Below, in pieces: positions 15,658 to 26,200 of a stretch of 64,000 bases of DNA. The stretch lies in contig NZ_JAJSOO010000001.1 of assembly GCF_029428875.1 (NCBI RefSeq), forward strand, positions 2,790,001 to 2,854,000, in the 5' to 3' direction. Position numbers and translations under genes: made by a program. The stretch's first letter is position 1. Every line of letters begins with the position of its first letter. This DNA is from Streptomyces sp. JH34 (GTDB lineage: Bacteria; Actinomycetota; Actinomycetes; Streptomycetales; Streptomycetaceae). Below the pieces are notes generated by a model that saw only the letters and a list, made by a program, of their open reading frames with translations, did not search any database and had not been told where the DNA came from.

Positions 15658-16812
15658 GTGACAAGCGCGCCGCCCCTGCCTGCCCAGGCACCGATCGACC
15701 GCCCGGAACCCCGTCCCGCCGAACGCGGGGGCGGGGGCCGTCTGCGGGCCCTCGACGGGCTGCGCATCCTGGCCGCCCTGATGGTCTGCCTGTACCACTA
15801 CGCGGGCAAGAACGGCCCGGTGGCGGAGGCCTGGGGGCAGTCGCCCGGCCTGAAGTTCCCCACGCTGTCGTCGTTCGCGACGTACGGCAGTCTCGGGGTG
15901 CAGCTGTTCTTCATCATCAGCGGCTTCGTGATCTGCATGAGCAGCTGGGGCCGGAGTCCTGGTGACTTCTTCCGCTCCCGGGTCGCCCGCCTGTATCCCG
16001 CCTACTGGGCGGCGATCGTCCTCATCACCGGCGCCGCGGTGCTGCTGCCGGTGGTCGTCCGCCCGCTGCCGCTCGACGAGCTCCTGGTCAACCTCACGAT
16101 GCTCCAGCAGCCGATGGGGGTGGACCGGGTACTGGGGGTGTGCTGGACGCTCTGGGTGGAGATGCGGTTCTACCTGCTGTTCGCCGTGTTCGTGGTCTGG
16201 CGGGGCGTGACGTACCGCCGGGTGGTCGTCTTCTGCATCGGCTGGACGTTCGCGGCCGTCTTCGCCCGGATCGCGCAGACGCCGCTCACCGACGCCCTGG
16301 TGATGCGGGACCACGCCCCGTACTTCGTCGGCGGCCTGGCGCTCTACCTGATCCACCGCTACGGCAGCGACCTGCTGCTGTGGGGCATCGTGATCACCAG
16401 CTGGCTCCTGGGCCAGCGCTACTCGGTCACGGCCCTCTGGCACCCGGGCATGGAAGGCGACTTCGCGCGTTCGCCCTACGTCATCCAGGCGATCGTGACC
16501 CTGGCGTTCGTCGCCGTCGCCGCGGTGGCCCTGGGATGGCTCGGCTGGGCGAACTGGCGCTGGCTGACGGTCGCCGGCGCGCTCACCTACCCGTTCTACC
16601 TGCTCCACGAGCATCTGGGCTGGTTCGCGATCCGCATCATGAACCGGGCACTGCACCTGCCTCCGCAGGTGACGGTGGTGGCCGCGGTGGGCTGCATGCT
16701 CCTGCTGGCGTACGCGCTGCACCGCCTGGTGGAGAAACCGTTCGGCCCCCGGCTGAAGCGGGCGATGGCCGCGCAGGCGGCGAAGGTCGCGCTGCGGGAG
16801 CGGGTGGGCTGA
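15658..16812 (+). CDS. Acyltransferase family 3 (OafA/YrhL-like) membrane protein
   Basis: A 384-residue integral membrane O-acyltransferase. The family start RALDGLRILAALMVCLYHYA is followed by QLFFIISGFVICMS, SRVARLYPAYW, then CWTLWVEMRFYL (the conserved E with aromatic neighbours). About ten hydrophobic helices end at LHRLVEKPFGPRLKR. GTG at 15658 has GGAAGGA about 8-10 nt upstream. Last gene of the rightward glycan operon, 64 nt after the previous stop. It probably O-acetylates the nonulosonate polymer or its backbone at the outer membrane face. Confidence 0.85.
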   Translation: MTSAPPLPAQAPIDRPEPRPAERGGGGRLRALDGLRILAALMVCLYHYAGKNGPVAEAWGQSPGLKFPTLSSFATYGSLGVQLFFIISGFVICMSSWGRSPGDFFRSRVARLYPAYWAAIVLITGAAVLLPVVVRPLPLDELLVNLTMLQQPMGVDRVLGVCWTLWVEMRFYLLFAVFVVWRGVTYRRVVVFCIGWTFAAVFARIAQTPLTDALVMRDHAPYFVGGLALYLIHRYGSDLLLWGIVITSWLLGQRYSVTALWHPGMEGDFARSPYVIQAIVTLAFVAVAAVALGWLGWANWRWLTVAGALTYPFYLLHEHLGWFAIRIMNRALHLPPQVTVVAAVGCMLLLAYALHRLVEKPFGPRLKRAMAAQAAKVALRERVG

Positions 16813-16966
16813 GGGCCGGGGCGGAGCCGGGGGACGCGGCATCCGCTGCGGCTGTACACGGACCACAGCCACTTTCAGGGCGTCGGTTACCGCCCGACGG
16901 TGTTCACGTCCGCCACCCGACCGCCCGGACCTGCCCTGCACCCACGGTCCTCGGCGCAGGCATCTC

Positions 16967-17275
16967 TCAGTGCGAAGGCTCTCCGGAGCCCGGAGCGGTT
17001 CGTCCGGCCAGCTCTTCGAAGAACGCGTCCACCTCGTGGAGGGAGAGTGGGTCGCAGGCCGCGTGGAAGACGGTTCCGTCGTTCCAAGCGATCATCCACC
17101 CTCCCCCTGGAAGATCGCGCCTCACGCGTTCCACGTTCGCGCTCTCCATGTCCGTCTCGCTCACGTCGATCTCGATGTGCCACCCGGGATTGTCCGTCGT
17201 GGCCATTCTGATGCCGTATTCGTGCTCCCATTCCCCGTCGCAGTTGGATGCGTACCAGGATGGGATGAAACGCAT
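16967..17275 (-). CDS. Imm53-family immunity protein
   Basis: A 102-residue soluble protein matching the Imm53 family (PF15580): FIPSWYASNCDGEWEHEYGI with the conserved WY, C and WEH, then DNPGWHIEIDVSETDME, a GWMIAW strand and a C-terminal HEVDAFFEEL helix. ATG at 17275 begins 13 nt after the stop of the giant RHS toxin gene, the position of a cognate antidote. An N-terminal extension to 17383 overlaps the toxin gene and is rejected. Base composition is slightly less GC-rich than the RHS core, like the toxin tip. The 16813-16966 gap between it and the convergent acyltransferase holds nothing I recognise. Confidence 0.82.
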   Translation of the reverse strand: MRFIPSWYASNCDGEWEHEYGIRMATTDNPGWHIEIDVSETDMESANVERVRRDLPGGGWMIAWNDGTVFHAACDPLSLHEVDAFFEELAGRTAPGSGEPSH

Positions 17276-17288
17276 TCCCTGATGCCCT

Positions 17289-20200
17289 TCAGGAGCATCC
17301 GAGGGGCTTTTCCCAGTCTTCGGGTGCACGCGCGTCGCCGCCGTTCGGTGAGTTGATGTGAGGGGTCGGCACGACTGTGCCATCCGCGTTCGTGTGCTCC
17401 GGCCCCTCCAGGTCGAACCGCTTCACGAGTTCGAACGGAGCCGGGTTGCGAGGATTCGTCTGCGGGGCCCACTCGGCGTACTTCTTGATTCGTCCCGTCT
17501 CGCCGTGGCGGACGAACGTCGTGTGCGGCCCTTCAGCATCGTAGTTGGGTCGCTGCCCGGGCTTCCGCCCCATATTGTGAACGAGGACGCTTTTGTCACC
17601 CGCCGCCACGTAGTACGTGTGGACGCTGTCCACCGAGAGGTTGAAGACCCGCTCCGAGCGCGTAAAGTCGGCGACCTTCGTCACCTGGACCCATGAACCG
17701 CCGCCCGTCCGCAGGTACTGGCCCGCTTCGAGTTCGCCGGCGGTGGCCCACTCGCCGAGGGAGGGCACCCAGAAGGAGTGACCGACGGTCGCGGTGATGA
17801 CGTCCGTGGCATCGCCCCGGTCGCCGTCCGTGTCGACCGTCAGATGGACCAGGTGCTTGAGGCCCTCGCCCCTGATCGTGGCCGTCACCTCCTCGTCGGA
17901 GGTCTTCCCGGTCGTCGGATCGGTCGCCTGGACCTCGTCCCCCGCCTCGACCTCCTCGATCGGTCTGCGGGAGCCGTCGGCCATCACCACCTCGGTGCCG
18001 GCGACGAAGCTGTTACCGATGGCGTCCGCGGCCATGCTCGTGCAGGAGACGGCCGTCTCGACGCGGTCGACCGCCGTCTCGACCCGCTCCAGCTTGTCGG
18101 CGGCCTTCCCGATGTCGTCCGCGTACTTCGCGGCCTTCGACATCATCCGGCCGGCCTTCGCCGCCCGGACCACGCCCGCGCCCGCACCTCCGAGGACCAG
18201 TCCGCCGACGGTGGCCGCGGCCCAGGCGCACGCCTCCATGTCGCCCGTGGTGACGCAGGCCTTGATGTCGTTGAAGCCGGTGACCTCGCCCACGAAGTTG
18301 CCGACGTCCTTGACGCCCTCCCACACCGCGCCCCAGTCGGCGGCGTCCCTGACCGTCTCGACTACCGCCCCGACCTGCTGAGCCACAGCGTCACGGAGCG
18401 CGTCGGTCGCCTTCGCGACGTCCTGGATCACGTCCGCTGCGCCGTTGACCAGCATCGCCGGAAGGTTGGGATCTGCCGTGACGATCGCGACGCCGATCGT
18501 GATCAGCGGTTTCATCGCGGCGGTGATGGCCGGTATCGGATTGTGCTTCGCCACCTGGGCGGCGAACTGTCTGGCCTTCTTGGTGACCGCCGCTCTCGCC
18601 GCGTGGTACGCCTGTCTGGCCTGCGCGGCCTTCTCTCTCGCCCACTCGCGCGTCTGCCTCTCGGCGGACCGGTAGATCTTCTTCCCGTAGTCGACGATCG
18701 TCTTGAGGCCGGACTTCCGGTAGAGGTAGTTGACCGCCCTCCCCGCGAAGTCGAGGGCCTTGCTGAGGGCGGCGCGGGGGTTTCGGACCGCGTAGACGAC
18801 CGCGTCCTTGACCCTCTTGGCGGTCTTGTACGCCTTCTTCACGTACTTGTTGTTCTTGATCTTCTTTATGACCTTCGAGCAGAACCCGCAGCTCGGCCAG
18901 TTCCCGTCAGGATCGCTGTAGTCCATGGGCGATCCGGCGCCGTAGGTGTACCGGTTGGCCAGGATCGAGCTGCCGGAGGCGTAGGTGTAGGAGTCGCGCG
19001 AATCGAACGCCCCGGTGCCCGGGTCGTACCAGCGGGCTCCCATGTTGACCTGGTCGGTGTCCGGGTCGGTCCAGTCGCCCTGGTAGCCGGCGTTGCCGGT
19101 GGTGTCGCCGGTCGTCTCCCCGAAGGGGTCGTAGGCCGTGGACGCCGTCAGGGCGGAGGCCGTACCGTCGGTCGCCGACATGTCCCCGACGACGTCGCCG
19201 TGCTTGTCGGTGACGGTCAGCTGCGCGTCTCCGGTGCCCTCCAGGACGGAGAGGATCTCGTCCGAGGCCCCGCGCCCGTAGGTGGAGTTGTTGTCCTTGA
19301 CCGGGTCCGGCGTGAGACCCGCGTAGCTGAAGTCCGCGCCGTTGCGGGACGCGACGCGGTCCAGCGAGTCGTAGGTGTACTCGGTACCCGACTCACCCGC
19401 CGTCGTCATCCGGTCGAAGGCGTCGAAGGCGAACTCTTCGGTCAGGCCCGAGCTGGTCCGGGAGGCGAGGGTGCCACGGGCCGTGTGGTCGTAGGTGTAG
19501 TCCCCGTCCGACAGCAGCCGGTTGCGCTCGTCGAAGGTGGCGGCCTTCTCACCGTTCCCGGTCCTGTTCCCGCTGTCGTCCCAGCCGTACTCGGTGGTGG
19601 TGCCCTCGCTGGTCCAGGAGGTCAGCCGGCCGGCGTCGTCGTAGCCGTAGGTGTTCTCACCCGCGTCGGCCGTACCGGCGGTCTTCTTGCTGGTCAGGTG
19701 GTCGTCGCTGTCGTAGCCGTAATCGGTCGAGGCGATGGGCGCGCCGGTGGACGTGGACACCGTGTCGGTGTCCAGGCGGCCCAGTTCGTCGTACGTGAAC
19801 TCGCGTGACTGGCCCGCACCGTAGTCGATCCGATCGACCGCGCCTGAACTGTCGTACCCGTAGTTCTGGGTGCTGCCCGTGAGCGGGTCGGTCGTCGAGG
19901 TCAGCTGCCGGCTGGTCCAGCCGAAGCTCGCCGTACCGGCCGCGTCCGTGCGGGAGACGAGCAGGCCGTCGCTGTTGTACGCGTAGGTGGCGTCCCCCGA
20001 GGGGCCGGCCGCCTCGAGCAGCGCACCGCGGTCGTCGTACGTGTACGTGTTGTCGCCCCCGGGCGCGGACGCCCGGGTGAGGCGGCCGGCCGCGTCGTAC
20101 CGGAACGTCTTGGCCGCGGTCTCGGACTCGGCGCCGCTGCCGGTCTCCCCCACGAGCAGCCCGGCCCGGTCGTAGGTGCGTTCCCGGACGACTCCGCCCG

Positions 20201-23200
20201 GGGCCACGACCTTCACCGGCAGGCCCTCCACGTCGTACGAAGTGGTCCAGGTACGGTCCGCGAGGCCCGGGTCCCTCTCCGTGGCGGGTTCGGTCACCGA
20301 CTCGGTCAGGCCGAGCGTGTTGAGCGTGTACAGCGTCGTGTTGCCCCGCCCGTCGGTGTAGCGGGTGCGGTTGCCGACCGCGTCGTAACCGAAGGACGTG
20401 GTGATCGACTTCTCGTCGGTCACCGGTTCGCGCTGGCTCGTGAGCCGGCCCAGGGCGTCGTACTCGTAACTGGTGACGTCGCCCAGCGGGTCGGTGGCCG
20501 AGGTCAGGTTGCCGGCGGCGTCGTATCCGTAGGTGACCTCGCGGATCGGGCTGTTGGTGGCGTCGAGGTCGGAGTCCTCGACGAGCCGGCCCAGGGTGTC
20601 GTACGTCTTGGCCGAGGTGCGGCCCTGACCGTCGGTGGTGCGGACCTCACGTCCGCTCATGTCGTAGCCGAGGTGGCTGACCACATTGCCCGGATCGGTC
20701 GCCCGGACCAGCTGCCCGAGCCCGTCGTACACGAAGGTGCTGTCGCCGCCACCGGGCAGGGTCTGCCGGACGACGTTGCCGGCGTCGTCATAGGTGTTGC
20801 GGGTCGTGAACGCCCCCGGCTGTGGCCTGCGTTCGATCTGCGTGCTCGTGACCGGCCGGTCCAGGTCGTCGTAGGTCGTCTCCGCCCGCGCGCCCGTCGG
20901 ATCGGTGACCGACAGGAGCTGACCGGTGCGGGTGTACGTGTACGACCACTCTCCGCGTTCGTCGTCCTGGCCGACGGGCACCTTCTTCGAGGTGAGCCTG
21001 TTCTGCCGGTCGTAGGTGTAGCTGGTGACGGCGCCGCGGGGGTCGGTGGACTCCACCATGTTGCCCAGGGCGTCGTAGGCGTAGCCGACACGGGGGGTGA
21101 GGGCCTGTGCGGCGCCCGGCGCCAGGTAGTCGGGAGCGGTCGCGGTGGATGTCCGGCCCAGCCGGTCGTAGGTGGTGCGGTTGACGTTGCCGAGCGCGTC
21201 GACGGACTCGGTGACCGCCCCGAAGGTGTCGTACCCGGTGTAGGTGGTGGGGCGGGACGTGGTCGGAGTGGAGGCGGCGGTCTCCGTCAGCACCTCCGGC
21301 GCGGTGGTGGACAGCGGCCGGCCGATCTCGTCGTAGGCGTAGTCCGTCCGGTTGCCGCCCGGGTCGGTCACGGACGACACCAGGCCGCGCTGGTCGTAGT
21401 CGTAGAGGGTGGTCCGGCTCTCGGTGACGCCCTGGACGGTCTCCTGCTCGGCGTTGCCGGCGTCGTCGTAGGTGTAGCGGACGGTCTCCGGCGTCGCGTT
21501 GACCGGCCACGGCACGTTGGAGGCGGCGCCTCCGCTGGCGACGGTCTGCACGTTTCCGGCGAGGTCGTAGGTGTACGTGGTGCGGCGGGCCAGGCCGTCG
21601 GGGTCGGTGACCTCCGACGCGGTGCGGCCGACCGAGTCGTAGGTGTACGCGGTGACGAGTCTGCCGTTGTTGCCCTTCTCCTCCAGGAGGTTGCCCGCGC
21701 CGTCGTAGGTGTTGGCCGACACGACGATGTCCCGCGTGCTGCCGTCGGGGTCGTGGAAGTCCTCCAGTGTCACCGACTTGACCAGGTCGTCGCCGTAGTA
21801 CTCGTAGGCGATGGTGCGGCCCATCGCGTCGGTGTGCCGGGCGACGCGGCCGGCCATGTCGTACGCGTACGACTGCAGGACCGTGTAGTCGTCGTCCCCG
21901 CCGTCGTCGTCCCAGTCGCGCAGCCGGGCTTCGGCCATCGAGCTGCGCGCGGTGTAGGCGTAGTCGAAGTGGTTGCCGTTGGCGTCCACCATCGACGCGC
22001 GGTTGCCGAGCGCGTCGTAGGTGTAGGCCGTCTCGCTGCCCTCCGCGTCGGTCACCGTCACCGGACGCCCGTGCTCGTCGTTCTCGAACGTCATGGCGCG
22101 CGGCTCGTCTCCCCCGAGCACGTCGCTGACCTCGGTGCCGACGACGTTGCCGTCGGCGTCGTAGGAGGTCGTCGTGCGCTGCTGGTGCTTCTGCAGGGTG
22201 ACGACGTTGGTGGTGGCCGGTTCCGTGGTGGAGACGGTGCGGTTCAGCGCGTCGTAGGTGATGGTCACGGTCTCGCCGGCGGGCCGGGAGTCGGAGACGG
22301 TGGTCTCGGTCAGCTTGCGGCCGATCGCGTCGTACGTGAACGAGGTGACCAGACCGGAGGGTTCGGTGATCTGTGCCAGGTCGCCGCTGCTGAAGTACCG
22401 GTAGCGGGTGACCTTGCTCCGCGGGTCGGTCGACGTCAGCGGCAGACCGGTGGGCGTGTTGCCGCCGCCGACCGCGGGCTCGGCCCCCGTCGTGTACGTG
22501 TTCCTGACGGTGCCGTTGTCCGGGGAGACCTGCTGGGTGAGCAGACCGCGGGCGTCGTACTTGTACTGCGTACGGAAGTGGTTGTCCGTGGGGCCGGTGG
22601 AGCGGCCGTCCCGTGTCTCGGACGGCTGGTCGGCCCGCAGGTCCAGGTCGCCGGAGGGCGTGGGGTACGTGGTCCAGGCGGTCTGGCAGTCGCCCTTGGC
22701 CCGGCACGTGGTCCGGCTGATCACGTTGGAGCGGTCGTCGTAGCCGAGGGTGACCTTGTCACCTGTCTCGCTGATGACGCCGGTCTGGTTGCCCTTGTCG
22801 TCGTACTCGTAGCTCTGGATCGCGACGCCGTCGACGGGGTGCCGGATGAAGTCCGGTTCACTGCCGCCGTCGCCCGGCGGGTTGGTGCAGAACGACGGGT
22901 CCCCCGGGTCCGGTTCGGTGCAGATCTGCTCCGGCGGGTCCTCCGGGCCGGGGGACTCCCCCGGCTCCGGAACGCCCAGCCCCAGCGGCGTGCCGTAGCG
23001 CAGCATCTGGCCGGTCAGGCCGTCGTACTCGTAGAAGTACGGGGAGTCCGCCGGGTCGTGGACCTCGACCGTGCGGCGGAGGTCCTCGTCGTTGCCGAAG
23101 ACGGCGGGCCGGCCGATCTTCCAGGTCCCGCCGTTGCTGTCGGTGTACTCCTCGACCCGGTCCCGGGAGACGTCGTACGACACCTCCGAGGCCTTGCGGC

Positions 23201-26200
23201 CGGAGGGCAGCGTCGTCCCGGTCAGCACGTCCGCGGTGCGGGTGGCCTCGCGGTAGTGGCCGGCGGCCGCCTCGGCTCCCAGCGGATGGTGGTAGACGGC
23301 CACCTCGTCGATGGTGCCGTTGAAGGAGCGCGCTCCGGTGGTGCCCCAGCCCGGCCAGGAGGCCGGGGTCGAGGCGTGGGCCGCTCCGATCTGGTTGTGG
23401 GTGAGCTCGCCGGCGACCGGCTGCCTGCCCGTGAGGGTCCCGGACAGCTTCCCGTCGAGGTACAGGGACTGTGTGGAGCCGGACAGGGAGAGCACGGCGT
23501 GGTGCCACTGGCCGTCGTTGACGTTCTTGGTGATGTCCGTGATCGGGGACACCGAGCCCGTCCAGAACTGGCCGCGCAGCTTCCCGTCGTTGCCGACGTA
23601 CAGGGCGGGCACACCGACGCCCGGTGCCGTGCCCAGGGCCTTGTCCTGATAACCGATCAGCGGGCCGCCGGTCCCCGAGGCGATGGTCTTGAACCACACC
23701 TCGACCGCGGTGTCACGGCTCCGCTTGAGGGTCCCGGCCGGCAGGTCCACACGCGAGCTGGTGCCGTTGAACCTGGCCGCCGTGGACGTGTCACCGCTCA
23801 GCGCGCCGCCCTGGGCGAGCGTCACGTCCTTGTAGGTGCCCCGGTCCTTGCCGAGGTTCGTCTCCTTGGCGCTCCCGGCCGCGGTGCCCTCGTCCTCACC
23901 CAGCCGCCAGTACGACTCGGGACGGGCGTCGAGCACCCCGGTGGCGTAGTGGCTGCCCTTCCCGTAGCCGTACCGGGTGCATCCGCCGAGCGGGTCGCAG
24001 ACGCTGTCGAGGACATCGCCGGTGTAGCCGTACGTCCACGTCCGGGCCGCCGCGCCGACGGCGGTGGTGGAGACCCCGGTGACGTGGGAACCGGTCCAGG
24101 TGAAGGTCATGGTCCGGCCGCTACGGGCGTGGCGGGCGCTCTGCAGCTTGCCCGACGACCACGTGTAGTTGACGACGTTCGAGGACGCGTCGGTGATCCT
24201 GACGAGCAGACCGCCGGTGGAGAAGTCGTAGGTGGTCCCCGACTTGTCCTGGAAGGCGTAGGTGTTGGCGGTGGCGTCGTACGTGAGCTTGGCGTAGCGG
24301 CCCGGGGGCGGGGCGAAGGTGCCGTCGGCGTTCCTGCCGAACCGGACGTCCTGACCGTCGGGGTAGCGGAGCACGACGTTGCCGCTGCCGTCGTTGTCAG
24401 GTGTGATCCGCATGTCGTACCGGGTGGTCCAGCCCGCGCCGAACGCCAGGTCGCGCCGGGGGTCGAGGCTGTTGTAGGTACGGACGAGTGTCAGGGCGGG
24501 GCCGACGGCGCTGATCGAGGCGTCGACGGCCGAGGTGGTGAAGTTGCCGACGTTCGGATCGAACTCCTGGGCCTGCGCCTGGGACAACCGCGAGGTGATC
24601 TCGGGCTGCGGGACCGCCGCGACCAGGGCCACCTGGGCGGTGGGCACCTCGTTGGACGCGTCCTTGACGAAGCCCCGCCACAGATAGGTCGTGCCCCATT
24701 TCAGGCGTCCGGCCGGTACCGGGTAGGCAGAGGCCGTCTGGTACGCGGAGGTGGTGCACGCGACGGGCTTGCCGTCCTTGTCCGCCTCGCAGATCTCGTA
24801 CTTGTACTGGAGGGACGACCCGGGCGGAGCATCGATGTCGACACCGCTCGCCCACAGCTGCGGGGTCAGGGTCTGTGCCTGGTATCCGTTGGGCGGGAAC
24901 TGCTCCTTGACGACGGGGGCGATGTCGAAGACCTGGAGGGTGAGCCTTCCCGGCGGCACCTGTTCGTCCGTGAACACCTTGCCGCCGGTACGGACCATGG
25001 TGAAGTCCAGCATGTACGCGCCCGGTGGCAGGGCCTTGATCGTCGCCTCCACCGTGGCCGTGGACCCACGCGCCACATTGCCGCTCAGGTTGGCGGTGCG
25101 CTGCTGCGTGACCAGGTGGCCCTTGGCGTCGTAGGCCCGGTAGGCGAGGTAGTAGGTGCTCGGCGTCCAGGTCTCCGCACCCTTGTTGGTGACCTTGACC
25201 TTGACCTTGCCGGCCTGGTTCTGGAGGACCGGCGGGTCGGGGACGGGGCTCGGGAAGGAGTAGGTGGCGCTGTACGGGGAGTGCGTGACGAAGAGCTTCG
25301 GCGGGTTGGCGGTGGCGTGCCCGGTGAACCTCTTGAACGCGAGGGCGTCCGTGGGTGAGGCGCGCAGCGACAGGCCGTAGTTCGGCTGGGTGCCGTCGAC
25401 CCAGCGCTGGACCAGGTCGCGGCCGCCCTTGCCGAGGTCGAAGAGCGCACCGGCGGTGGGACAGGCCGAGCTGGACGCCCCGAGGGCGACGTGGCCGTAG
25501 GCGAACGACTTGGAGGTGAGCGCGCCGGCCACCGAGGGCCCCGGGTAGGCCGTGCCGGTGCCCTGCGCCCAGGAGCCGGTGACCGGGTGGACGGAGACCG
25601 CCCGCGGTCGGCACGATCCCGAGTCGTAGTTCACGACCTGGAGCTGGGCGCCGAAGATGCGGTGGTGGCTCAGCTCCTCGTCGAGTCCGGGGAAGCCGAG
25701 GAAGGAGTACGTCGCACCGGTCGTGCTCCTGCCGACCTGGAGCTCGCTCGACCCGACGACGGACGGCCCGCCGTCCCGCACGTACATCGAGGTCGAGGCG
25801 GAGGTGGCGTCGACGGAGGGGTCGAGCCGGACCGGGTAGGCGCGGCCGGGTTCGGCGAGCCAGGCGGCGTCCGCGTTCACCCGGAGCGTCTGCCGGCCGC
25901 CCTCCTCCCGCAGTTCGTACCGCACGGCCCGGGAGGTCGCGCCCGCGGCGTCCTCCATGAAGCCGGCCGGAATGAGCGCCTTCGTGCGGCCCTCGCTGTC
26001 CGCGAGGACGACCGCGCCGTCCTCGGTGCGGGCCGTCAGGCCCTGGAGTGCGAGGGGGAAGTCGAACTGCGTGGGGGCTTCGGCAGACCGCAGAAGGATC
26101 GTTTCCTTGACCCCGCCCGCATGGGAGTCGAGCCACAGGTCGGTGTCCGGCAGGACCTGCTCGTAGGTGACACGGCTGCCCTCCGCCTTTCCCGCGGCCG

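Noticed and set aside
16813..16966. Small secreted-protein remnant suggested by a plus-strand frame with LYTDHSHFQGVGY
   Set aside because: Too short, no start codon or ribosome binding site, and no certain family match.
20673..25358. 1,561-codon open frame on the plus strand
   Set aside because: Antisense shadow of the RHS gene. It is rich in Val/Gly/Arg/Asp repeats with no family resemblance, whereas the minus strand encodes clear YD repeats, LamG and Hint domains.
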